DNA of 64,000 nt from an uncultured Christensenellaceae bacterium (lineage in GTDB: Bacteria > Bacillota > Clostridia > Christensenellales > Pumilibacteraceae). The position numbers and the translations under genes are program-made. Location of the stretch: contig CAJUKG010000002.1 in assembly GCA_910586925.1 (NCBI GenBank), positions 155,201 through 219,200 of the forward strand. The letters are read 5' to 3'. Of this stretch, positions 58,433-64,000 are shown in pieces (positions within the stretch are counted from its first letter, which is position 1; each line of letters begins with the position of its first letter). Below the pieces are notes generated by a model. It did no database searches and was not told the origin of the DNA. It saw only the letters and a list, made by a program, of their open reading frames with translations.

Positions 58433-59447
58433 AAGTGATTTTTTTTACGACCTGCCGCAAGAACTGATTGCGCAGACACCTATAGAGCCGCGCGACGCGT
58501 CGCGGCTTTTGGTATACGACAGAAAAACGGACGAAATAGAGCATAAGCATTTTTACGACCTGCCCGAACTGTTGCGAAAAGACGATATGCTCGTGATAAA
58601 CAATACGAAAGTCTTGCCCGCGCGCGTTGAAGGGGTAAAGACGGACACGGGCGCGCATATCTCGTTCCTGCTTCATAAGCGCGTGGATAAAAACACATGG
58701 GAAACGCTTTGCCGTCCCGCAAAGCGCGCCAAGCTCGGCAGTAAACTCGTGTTTTCGGATGATCTTACGGGCGAGATAGTCGGCGAAGGCGAGGAGGGCG
58801 CGCGCACGCTTCGGTTTGAGTATGACGGCGTGTTCGAGGAAATACTCAACCGCATAGGCGAAGTGCCGCTCCCGCACTATATCCACGAACAGCTCGAAAC
58901 GATAGACAGATACCAAACGGTATATGCCCGCGACGTCGGGTCGTCCGCCGCGCCGACGGCGGGACTGCATTTCACGCCGCGGCTCATGAACGAGCTTAAA
59001 AACATGGGCGTCGAGTTCACCGAAGTGCTATTGCACGTCGGACTCGGCACGTTCCTGCCCGTCAAGACCGACGACGTGGAAAACCACAAAATGCACAGCG
59101 AGTTCTACAGAGTGACGGACGACGCCGCTCGGCGCATAAACGAGGCGCGTGCGCAAGGCAGGCGCATTATCGCCGTCGGCACGACTTCGGTGCGCGTGCT
59201 CGAATCGAGTGCGGATGAGAACGGCATTGTCCGCGCGGGTTGCGGCGAAACGAGCATATTCATTTACCCGCCGTACAAATTCAAAGCGGTGGACGCGCTG
59301 ATCACAAATTTCCATTTACCCGAGTCCACGCTCATCATGCTCGTAAGCGCGCTCGTCGGCAGAGAGAAAACGCTCGAGATATACAGAACGGCGGTTGAGA
59401 AAAAGTATCGGTTCTTTTCCTTCGGCGACGCCTGTTTCTTCCGATAA
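58425..59447 (+). CDS. queA: S-adenosylmethionine:tRNA ribosyltransferase-isomerase
   Basis: QueA moves the ribosyl part of S-adenosylmethionine onto preQ1 in tRNA, forming epoxyqueuosine. The 340-residue product has FYDLPQELIAQTPIEPRDAS at the N-terminus, then LPHYIHEQ, the AAPTAGLHFTPRLM block and ITNFHLPESTL. The start lies inside ruvB. Its last 19 bases are part of a 28-bp direct repeat that recurs 152 bases downstream, which changes nothing in the frame here. Tgt, which acts one step earlier, follows. Confidence 0.97.
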   Translation: MNKSDFFYDLPQELIAQTPIEPRDASRLLVYDRKTDEIEHKHFYDLPELLRKDDMLVINNTKVLPARVEGVKTDTGAHISFLLHKRVDKNTWETLCRPAKRAKLGSKLVFSDDLTGEIVGEGEEGARTLRFEYDGVFEEILNRIGEVPLPHYIHEQLETIDRYQTVYARDVGSSAAPTAGLHFTPRLMNELKNMGVEFTEVLLHVGLGTFLPVKTDDVENHKMHSEFYRVTDDAARRINEARAQGRRIIAVGTTSVRVLESSADENGIVRAGCGETSIFIYPPYKFKAVDALITNFHLPESTLIMLVSALVGREKTLEIYRTAVEKKYRFFSFGDACFFR

Positions 59448-59456
59448 GCGTCGCAA
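59429..59456. repeat. 28-bp direct repeat, copy at the end of queA
   Basis: CGCCTGTTTCTTCCGATAAG plus CGTCGCAA covers the last codons and stop of queA. The same 28 bases recur at 59581-59608, with 124 unrelated bases between. Confidence 0.85.
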
Positions 59457-59580
59457 TAGTTCGTCAGCCGTCGTGCCGCCCTCGGTCATGTAGGTAGGGT
59501 CTACACTCCCGTCGGTCGGCACTCGGACTTTCTGCTCTTGCTCGCTTCTCGAAAGAAACGACACCGAAATACGCGCTTGT
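59457..59580. other. 124-bp segment between the queA direct repeats
   Basis: This non-coding DNA starts TAGTTCGTCAGCC and includes GTAGGTAGGGTCTACACTCC, GTCGGTCGGCACTCGG and CTCGCTTCTCGAAAG. It resembles in style the GC-rich repeats near 30020-30080. Placement between perfect 28-bp direct repeats suggests an insertion or a repair-mediated duplication. Confidence 0.5.
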
Positions 59581-59608
59581 CGCCTGTTTCTTCCGATAAG
59601 CGTCGCAA
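59581..59608. repeat. 28-bp direct repeat, second copy
   Basis: Identical to 59429-59456, the queA 3' end. It lies 43 bases before the tgt start, so this copy is non-coding. Confidence 0.85.
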
Positions 59609-59651
59609 CTATTTGTTAAGCAATCGAAAAAACAATTTACGGATATAGTTT

Positions 59652-60803
59652 ATGAGTGAAAATTTTTCTTTCAAAGAGATACACGTATGCAAGCAGACCG
59701 GCGCACGCGTCGGCGAGCTTACCACGCCGCACGGCGTTATCAGAACGCCCGTGTTTATGCCTGTCGGCACTCAAGCGACGGTCAAGACTCTTGCGCCGTA
59801 TGAGATAGAGGAATTGGGCGCGCAGATAATTCTTTCCAACACATATCATTTGTACATGCGCCCGGGCGAGGATATCGTGCGGCTGAACGGCGGACTGCAT
59901 AAGTTCATGAATTGGAACAAACCCATTCTCACCGACAGCGGCGGATTTCAGGTGTTTTCGCTCGCGCGGCTCAATAAGATCACAGATGACGGCGTCGAGT
60001 TCAATTCGCATATCGACGGATCGCGGCACAACTTTACGCCCGAAAAGTCTATAGACATTCAGAACGCGCTCGGCGCGGACATAATCATGGCGTTCGACGA
60101 GTGCAGTGCGCCCGGGTGCGATCACGATTACGCCGAGAAAGCTCTCGTGCGCACTGTCAAGTGGCTCGAACGTTGCTACAACCACCACCGCAACGAGAAA
60201 CAAATGCTGTTCCCTATAATCCAAGGCAATATGTTCGAGGATCTGCGGTTGCGTGCGGCGCGGGAAACTATTCCGTTCGCGCGGTGCGGGATAGCCGTCG
60301 GCGGGCTGTCGGTGGGCGAGCCGAAGTCGATAATGTACAAAATGCTCGACGCGTTGCGCCCCGAGTATCCGACGAACATGCCGCGGTATCTTATGGGCGT
60401 GGGAAGTCCAGACTGTCTTGCCGAGGGCGTGCTCCGCGGCATAGACATGTTCGATTGCGTGTTGCCGACGCGCACCGCACGCAACGGGCTTGCGTTCACG
60501 AGCGAGGGCAAGCTCACCGTGCGCAACGCCGTGTATAAAGACGATCTCGCGCCGCTCGACGCGCATTGCGACTGTTATACGTGCCGCAACTTCTCGCGCA
60601 GTTATTTGCGGCATCTCGTAAACACCGGCGAAGTGCTCGGCGCGCGGCTTATTTCGTATCACAATCTGTATTATTTGACAAAGCTCATGGATAAGATACG
60701 CGCCGCGATCATGAACGACGAGTACGGCGATTTCATCAAGGACTACCGTACCCGCAAAGAATACACGGATAACGTCAAGCCGACCGATTTCCCGCAGTCA
60801 TGA
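59652..60803 (+). CDS. tgt: tRNA-guanine transglycosylase
   Basis: Tgt swaps guanine-34 for preQ1 in tRNAs with GUN anticodons. The 383-residue protein shows LPTRTARNGLAFT with its nucleophile Asp in FDCVLPTR, the other acidic residue in ILTDSGGFQVFSL, and the zinc site DCYTCRNFSRSYLRHL. The direct neighbour queA supplies the next step, although the 28-bp repeats and 124-bp insert now lie between. The ribosome site is weak (GGATATAG). It overlaps the next gene by four bases (ATGA). Confidence 0.97.
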   Translation: MSENFSFKEIHVCKQTGARVGELTTPHGVIRTPVFMPVGTQATVKTLAPYEIEELGAQIILSNTYHLYMRPGEDIVRLNGGLHKFMNWNKPILTDSGGFQVFSLARLNKITDDGVEFNSHIDGSRHNFTPEKSIDIQNALGADIIMAFDECSAPGCDHDYAEKALVRTVKWLERCYNHHRNEKQMLFPIIQGNMFEDLRLRAARETIPFARCGIAVGGLSVGEPKSIMYKMLDALRPEYPTNMPRYLMGVGSPDCLAEGVLRGIDMFDCVLPTRTARNGLAFTSEGKLTVRNAVYKDDLAPLDAHCDCYTCRNFSRSYLRHLVNTGEVLGARLISYHNLYYLTKLMDKIRAAIMNDEYGDFIKDYRTRKEYTDNVKPTDFPQS

Positions 60804-61468
60804 TAGAATACAAATTGGTGCGAAGCAAGCGCAGGAAGCTGTGCGTTTCGGTGGCGAACGGCGAAGTCACAGTAAAAGCTCCGATAGGCACGGGCACGGC
60901 GGAAATCGAGCAGTTCCTTGCAGACAAGGGCATGTGGATCTCCAAAAAACTTGTGGAGCAAAAACGTCGCAACGACTATCTTCGCGACGTAATAGATTGC
61001 AAGGCGGTGCTGTATCACGGTAAGTTCTGCTCCGTGCTGATAAGCGACGAGCACAAGCGCACCGCATTCGACGGTGAAACTCTTTTCGTGCCGCGAAAAT
61101 ATGCGGATAAACCGTCGCTCGAAAAGGCTATAGCGTTGTGGGCAAAACGCGCGGCGAAAACCGAACTTAAAACCGCGCTCGACAACCTGTCGGCGCGAAC
61201 GTCGCTGAAATACGCCGAATTTTCGCTCACAAACGCCCGAACGAAGTGGGGGAGCTGCGACGCATCGGGCAACATCATGCTTAATTGGCGGCTTATTATG
61301 CTCGAGAATCCGCTCGTCGTGTACGTCATAGTGCACGAGCTTGCGCATACCGTGCACCACAACCACGGCAAACTGTTCTGGGCACGTGTGGAGAAGCATT
61401 TGCCCGATTATAAGGCGATGCGAAAAAGATTAAAGGATTTTTCGGTGCTGACGACACTGTATAGGTGA
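60800..61468 (+). CDS. YgjP-type (M48-related) metallopeptidase
   Basis: The 222-residue protein belongs to the UPF/DUF45 YgjP-like metallopeptidases. The zinc motif HELAHTVHHNHGKLFW (HExxH then a third His) lies near the C-terminus, preceded by the family block TKWGSCDASGNIMLNWRLIM. It has no signal peptide and should be cytosolic. Its target is unknown; a link to DNA-protein crosslink repair by analogy with SprT enzymes is speculation. Start overlaps tgt, and ruvC begins two bases after its stop, so it shares a transcript with tRNA-modification and recombination genes. Confidence 0.88.
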   Translation: MIEYKLVRSKRRKLCVSVANGEVTVKAPIGTGTAEIEQFLADKGMWISKKLVEQKRRNDYLRDVIDCKAVLYHGKFCSVLISDEHKRTAFDGETLFVPRKYADKPSLEKAIALWAKRAAKTELKTALDNLSARTSLKYAEFSLTNARTKWGSCDASGNIMLNWRLIMLENPLVVYVIVHELAHTVHHNHGKLFWARVEKHLPDYKAMRKRLKDFSVLTTLYR

Positions 61469-61470
61469 TT

Positions 61471-61962
61471 ATGAGAATTTTGGGAATAGACCCCGGCTAT
61501 GCGATAGTCGGGTACGGACTTATAGAATACGAAAAAGGCAAAATGCGCCCGCTCGATTACGGCACGGTGGAAACGTCGGCAAAACTGTCCACGACGGAAC
61601 GGCTCGTGCTGATAGAAGAACAAATGGGCAAACTGCTCAAAGATTTCGCGCCGAACGAAATAGCCGTCGAAGAACTGTTTTTCAACACGAATATTACGAC
61701 GGGCATCAAGGTCGCACAGGCGCGCGGCGTAATACTTTTGACCTGCGCAAAGCTCGGCGTCAAGCTGTTTGAATACACTCCGCTGCAAATCAAATCGACG
61801 CTCACGGGAAACGGCACGGCGGCGAAAACACAAGTGCAGTTCATGGTGCGACAGCTGTTGCGGCTAAAAGACACGCCCAAGCCCGACGACGCCGCCGACG
61901 CGCTCGCCGCGGCGATTTGTCACGCGCTTTCGGCGCAGGGCATAAAGCGCGGACTGAAATAA
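61471..61962 (+). CDS. ruvC: Holliday junction resolvase RuvC
   Basis: RuvC cuts four-way junctions symmetrically after RuvAB branch migration. The 163-residue length is typical. Catalytic acidic residues are seen in RILGIDPGYAIVGYG (Asp), AVEELFFNTN (Glu) and the late KPDDAADALAAAICH (Asp pair). GGTGATT precedes the ATG at 61471. It normally precedes ruvA; here it is separated from ruvAB by queA, tgt and the metallopeptidase gene. Confidence 0.96.
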   Translation: MRILGIDPGYAIVGYGLIEYEKGKMRPLDYGTVETSAKLSTTERLVLIEEQMGKLLKDFAPNEIAVEELFFNTNITTGIKVAQARGVILLTCAKLGVKLFEYTPLQIKSTLTGNGTAAKTQVQFMVRQLLRLKDTPKPDDAADALAAAICHALSAQGIKRGLK

Positions 61963-61985
61963 CGATATTATAATCGTCGCAAAGT

Positions 61986-62022
61986 AAAGCGCGGAGAGAA
62001 CCGAAATCTCCGCGCTTTGTTC
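61986..62022. terminator. Bidirectional terminator between ruvC and the TetR gene
   Basis: AAAGCGCGGAGA (61986-61997) pairs perfectly with TCTCCGCGCTTT (62007-62018), a 12-bp stem with a nine-base loop. T-rich tail on the plus strand; A-run on the other side serves the minus strand less well. Confidence 0.78.
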
Positions 62023-62041
62023 TTTGATGCATATATCGCCG

Positions 62042-62620
62042 TTATTTCAAAGGCGTATACTTAATAAGCAGATCCGCAATAAATTCCATGTCTTCTTTGC
62101 AACCGCCTTTGAGCCATTCCACTATGATTGCGTGCATGCCGCTTATATAAAACATGATTATGAATTTGCGTTCGGTAGGCGGCACGTTGAACCGCTCCAA
62201 TATCGGCTCGAATATCGCTTTGTAATTTTCGTCGAAAGAGCGGGGTATTTTGAAGATATTCGGTCTGGATATAGCCGACATAAACAGCTTTTTGTTATCT
62301 TTCAAAAAAGAGAGATACGGGATAATGTATTGCGGTGAGATCAAATACAGTTCTTCGATTGGGCAAGACTTCAGTTTACTTGCGTCGATTGCAACCCCGT
62401 CGTACTTTTCGGTAAATTTAGAATAGATGTACGTCAGGCTTTCTTCGAGCAGGTCGTTTAAGTTCTCGTAATGCAAATAGAACGTCGAACGGTTTACGCC
62501 TGCCTTAATGCATATTTCTTTGATCGTGATATAATCGAAATCTTTCTTTTGGAGCAACTGTAATAAAGCCTCGTCCATCAGTACGGCGGTATTGAAATAT
62601 TTGCTTTCCGATTTGTTCAT
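62042..62620 (-). CDS. TetR-family transcriptional regulator
   Basis: The 192-residue protein has a TetR helix-turn-helix at about residues 12-60 (LMDEALLQLLQKKDFDYITI, then KEICIKAGVNRSTFYLHYEN) and a helical ligand/dimer domain. The C-terminal half is of the TetR_C_7/AcrR-like type seen in many Firmicute dihydroxyacetone-kinase-like regulators, but the ligand is unknown. It is the second gene of a unit with the small membrane protein at 62645 (24-base gap) and probably controls that unit. The promoter at 63034-63062 would serve both. The Shine-Dalgarno is GGAGCA. Confidence 0.88.
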   Translation of the reverse strand: MNKSESKYFNTAVLMDEALLQLLQKKDFDYITIKEICIKAGVNRSTFYLHYENLNDLLEESLTYIYSKFTEKYDGVAIDASKLKSCPIEELYLISPQYIIPYLSFLKDNKKLFMSAISRPNIFKIPRSFDENYKAIFEPILERFNVPPTERKFIIMFYISGMHAIIVEWLKGGCKEDMEFIADLLIKYTPLK

Positions 62621-62644
62621 AATACGGTGCTCCGAAAAAATCCG

Positions 62645-63001
62645 TTATTCTTCTTCGCTGATAGAGTTTGCGAGCGCGATGACGTCATTCGCATATTTCT
62701 GTTTTCTGCCGTTGAGAAACTTGTTGTAGATAGGGTAATTTATGCTCGCGCCTACAATTCCTATCGAACCGATTACACTGCCGATCACCGTGAGAACGGT
62801 GCCGCCGCCACCCAACACGCCCATTGCAACGCACATTCCGACGCCCAAAACAAGCGACGACGCGACGCCTAAAACGATTGCGAGAATCAAGGGCGGCGTT
62901 TTAACTTTGCCGTCTAACTTTTTGAGCCGAACGACTTTGGAAGTATTCTTTTTGGAATACTCGTTTGCGATTGCTTCCGCATAAATTCTGTCTGTGTTCA
63001 T
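62645..63001 (-). CDS. Small membrane protein of unknown function
   Basis: This 118-residue protein has an N-terminal cytosolic part with KKNTSKVVRLKKLDGKVK, then two membrane helices (about LILAIVLGVASSLVLGVGM and VIGSVIGSIGIVGASINYP) flanking a GVLGGGGT turn, and a polar tail KFLNGRKQKYANDVIALANS. I do not recognise a named family. GGAGGATT precedes the ATG. It heads a unit with the TetR regulator, a layout common for regulator-controlled exporters, but it is too small to be a transporter alone. Confidence 0.72.
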   Translation of the reverse strand: MNTDRIYAEAIANEYSKKNTSKVVRLKKLDGKVKTPPLILAIVLGVASSLVLGVGMCVAMGVLGGGGTVLTVIGSVIGSIGIVGASINYPIYNKFLNGRKQKYANDVIALANSISEEE

Positions 63002-63033
63002 TTTTTAATCCTCCTGTGGTGAACTACATACAT

Positions 63034-63062
63034 ATAATACCATGCGGAATAAAAAAATCGAA
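63034..63062 (-). promoter_or_regulatory. Promoter of the membrane protein-TetR unit
   Basis: On the minus strand TATTAT (63039-63034) preceded by TGG forms an extended -10; a weak TTCGAT lies 17 bases upstream. Confidence 0.45.
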
Positions 63063-63111
63063 CAACACGTCGAATGAAAAATGTCGATTTGTGCATGCGA
63101 CGGTTTATGTA

Positions 63112-63546
63112 TCAAAGTTTGGCTATCTCGGCGCGGGCGGCGGCGTCGCAACGGTTGTTGTACTCGTTGTCGGCGTGACCTTTGACTTTGACGAACGTCA
63201 CGTTATGCTCGGCGAGAAGTTCGGACAGTTGCTCCCAAAGCTCGCGGTTCTTGACGGGCTTGCCGTCGGCGGTTTTCCACTTGTTCCGCCGCCAATTCGA
63301 CAACCACCCGAGTTCGACGGCGTTCACGAGGTATGCCGAATCGGAATACAGCAATACGTCGCACTTGCGGGTGAGCGCGGATAAACCCGCGATAGCCGCG
63401 TACACTTCCATGCGGTTGTTGGTGGTCTGCGCATCTCCGCCCGAGATGACTTTCTCGACCCCGCCGTAAAGCAGGATCGCGCACCAACCGCCTTTGCCGG
63501 GATTGCCACTGCACGCGCCGTCGGTATAAATTTCCACAGGTTTCAT
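63112..63546 (-). CDS. rnhA: Ribonuclease HI
   Basis: RNase HI cuts RNA in RNA-DNA hybrids, removing R-loops and primers. The 144-residue product has all four catalytic acidic residues: EIYTDGACSGNPGKGG (Asp), TTNNRMEVYAAI (Glu), LLYSDSAYLVNAV (Asp) and HADNEYNNRCDAAAR (late Asp). The basic protrusion region (LSNWRRNKWKTADGKPVKN) marks it as the bacterial type I enzyme. GGAGGCAACCGACT places the ATG at 63546; the frame is open 33 bases further. It stands apart from the TetR unit. Confidence 0.96.
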   Translation of the reverse strand: MKPVEIYTDGACSGNPGKGGWCAILLYGGVEKVISGGDAQTTNNRMEVYAAIAGLSALTRKCDVLLYSDSAYLVNAVELGWLSNWRRNKWKTADGKPVKNRELWEQLSELLAEHNVTFVKVKGHADNEYNNRCDAAARAEIAKL

Positions 63547-63596
63547 AGTCGGTTGCCTCCGATTTCGGCAATTTTTCAAAAACAGCCTAAATTCTA

Positions 63597-63625
63597 TTGA
63601 CTTTGCCCGTCAATAATGGTAATAT
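63597..63625 (+). promoter_or_regulatory. Promoter of tRNA-Trp
   Basis: TTGACT (63597-63602) and TAATAT (63620-63625) are 17 bases apart, with the predicted start a few bases before the tRNA. Confidence 0.6.
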
Positions 63626-63635
63626 ATAAAAGCAA

Positions 63636-63711
63636 AGGGGAGTAGCTCAGTTGGTAGAGTCGCGGTCTCCAAAACCGTTGGTCGCGTGTTCGAGTCGCGT
63701 CTCCCCTGCCA
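63636..63711 (+). tRNA. tRNA-Trp (anticodon CCA)
   Basis: A 76-base cloverleaf with encoded CCA: acceptor AGGGGAG pairs with CTCCCCT, discriminator G, anticodon stem GCGGT/ACCGT around CTCCAAA (anticodon CCA, tryptophan, at 63669-63671), T-loop TTCGAGT. Acceptor start AGGGG and discriminator G match tryptophan tRNAs of Firmicutes. Confidence 0.93.
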
Positions 63712-63713
63712 CC

Positions 63714-63741
63714 AACCCCCACCCGCACGGGTGGGGGTTTT
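63714..63741 (+). terminator. Terminator of tRNA-Trp
   Basis: AACCCCCACCCG and CGGGTGGGGGTT form an 11-12 bp stem with a tiny loop, followed by TTTT, two bases after the tRNA CCA. Confidence 0.85.
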
Positions 63742-63785
63742 GCGTGGCGGGGGAGCGCGGCGAGTATCGCGCCGAAGCAAAGCAA
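63731..63785. repeat. 55-bp direct repeat, copy 1
   Basis: Begins GTGGGGGTTTTGCGTGGCGG in the 3' arm of the tRNA-Trp terminator and ends CCGAAGCAAAGCAA. It is identical to 63946-64000, 215 bases away. Confidence 0.85.
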
Positions 63786-63945
63786 AATCGCGAATGTGTA
63801 ATGTAAAGAATGATGACGAACAATATGCTATAACGCAGTTTCGGCGCGAAGTTCGCTAACCGCTTGCGCTTGCGCAAAGGTCGCTCGCGTTTCGCGAGCA
63901 GTCGCGTCGATGAGTGATAAATGTAACGAATGACGCATGCGACGA
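63786..63945. other. Spacer between 55-bp repeats
   Basis: 160 bases of non-coding DNA with a small perfect hairpin GCTCGCG-TTT-CGCGAGC at 63885-63901 and two AATGTAA-GAATGA-like segments. Minus-strand frames here start with the same peptide because of the repeat, and are rejected. Confidence 0.45.
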
Positions 63946-64000
63946 GTGGGGGTTTTGCGTGGCGGGGGAGCGCGGCGAGTATCGCGCCGAAGCAAAGCAA
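63946..64000. repeat. 55-bp direct repeat, copy 2, cut by the window end
   Basis: Identical to 63731-63785. The repeat may continue past the window; its full length cannot be told. Confidence 0.85.

Noticed and set aside
63647..64000. Two minus-strand frames starting with the same peptide near the window end
   Set aside because: They start alike only because of the 55-bp DNA repeat, overlap tRNA-Trp, and have no ribosome site.
1..64000. CRISPR arrays, rRNA genes, IS transposases, prophage modules
   Set aside because: None was recognised: there are no regularly spaced repeats of CRISPR type, no rRNA-like sequence, and no transposase, integrase, capsid or terminase motif in the translated frames.

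Overview
The window is a chromosomal segment of an uncultured-looking, probably anaerobic, spore-forming Firmicute of the class Clostridia. The basis is pyruvate:ferredoxin oxidoreductase (NifJ), WhiA, a GerA/GerB/GerC germinant-receptor cluster, a Spo0A-type DNA-binding protein, HPr kinase, Bacillus/Clostridium gene order (rpsO-pnp-deacetylase-M16 peptidase-dUTPase-ftsK-rimO-pgsA-cinA-recA-ruvAB-queA-tgt; uvrC-hprK-murB-PHP-whiA-dnaE-pfkA), canonical TTGACA/TATAAT promoters and strong Shine-Dalgarno sequences. Genes are packed tightly, with G/C-rich third codon positions and AT-rich intergenic DNA. The order or family cannot be fixed from this sequence alone.

Layout. 1-6749: the 3' end of a repeat-bearing surface protein, then a pentose/arabinoxylan operon (transketolase, xylA, xylB, GH43) whose promoter overlaps the end of the surface gene. 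6756-7654: an orphan Imm-5-like protein and tRNA-Val on the minus strand. 7655-22748: a housekeeping block dtd-queH-uvrC(+HAD)-hprK, interrupted by a XRE regulator/membrane-protein pair, a lipid kinase and a degenerate Fic protein, then murB-PHP-whiA-dnaE-pfkA (rapZ and yvcK, usual whiA neighbours, are absent). 22788-30190: flavodoxin-like protein, fructose-bisphosphate aldolase, M29 aminopeptidase, a membrane protein, gapA, small proteins, a short RpoD-like sigma factor, and a 560-bp repeat-containing spacer. 30192-40430: nifJ, a GatA-type amidase with a GatC-like N-terminus, gerABC, rpsU, and a stand-alone Spo0A-C-like protein. 40467-43746: argG-argH and rpsO. 43980-61962: pnp, YlxY-type deacetylase, M16 peptidase, dUTPase, ftsK, rimO, pgsA, cinA-like, recA, ruvAB, queA, tgt, YgjP-type metallopeptidase, ruvC. 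61963-64000: TetR regulator with a small membrane protein, rnhA, tRNA-Trp and the start of a tandem repeat.

Functional links. XylA, XylB, Tkt and GH43 release pentoses from plant glycans and feed them into the pentose phosphate pathway; PfkA, Fba, GapA and NifJ carry the carbon through glycolysis to acetyl-CoA and reduced ferredoxin; HprK would connect this to catabolite control. QueH, QueA and Tgt form most of the final queuosine-tRNA pathway. UvrC, RecA, RuvA, RuvB, RuvC, DnaE and FtsK cover repair, recombination and replication. I found no clear phage, IS transposase, CRISPR array or rRNA. The least ordinary items are the UvrC-HAD reading-frame fusion, the fused amidase beside the ger genes, a GerC without a lipobox cysteine, the free-standing Spo0A-C domain, the Fic protein with an eroded active-site motif, and several short dispersed or direct repeats.
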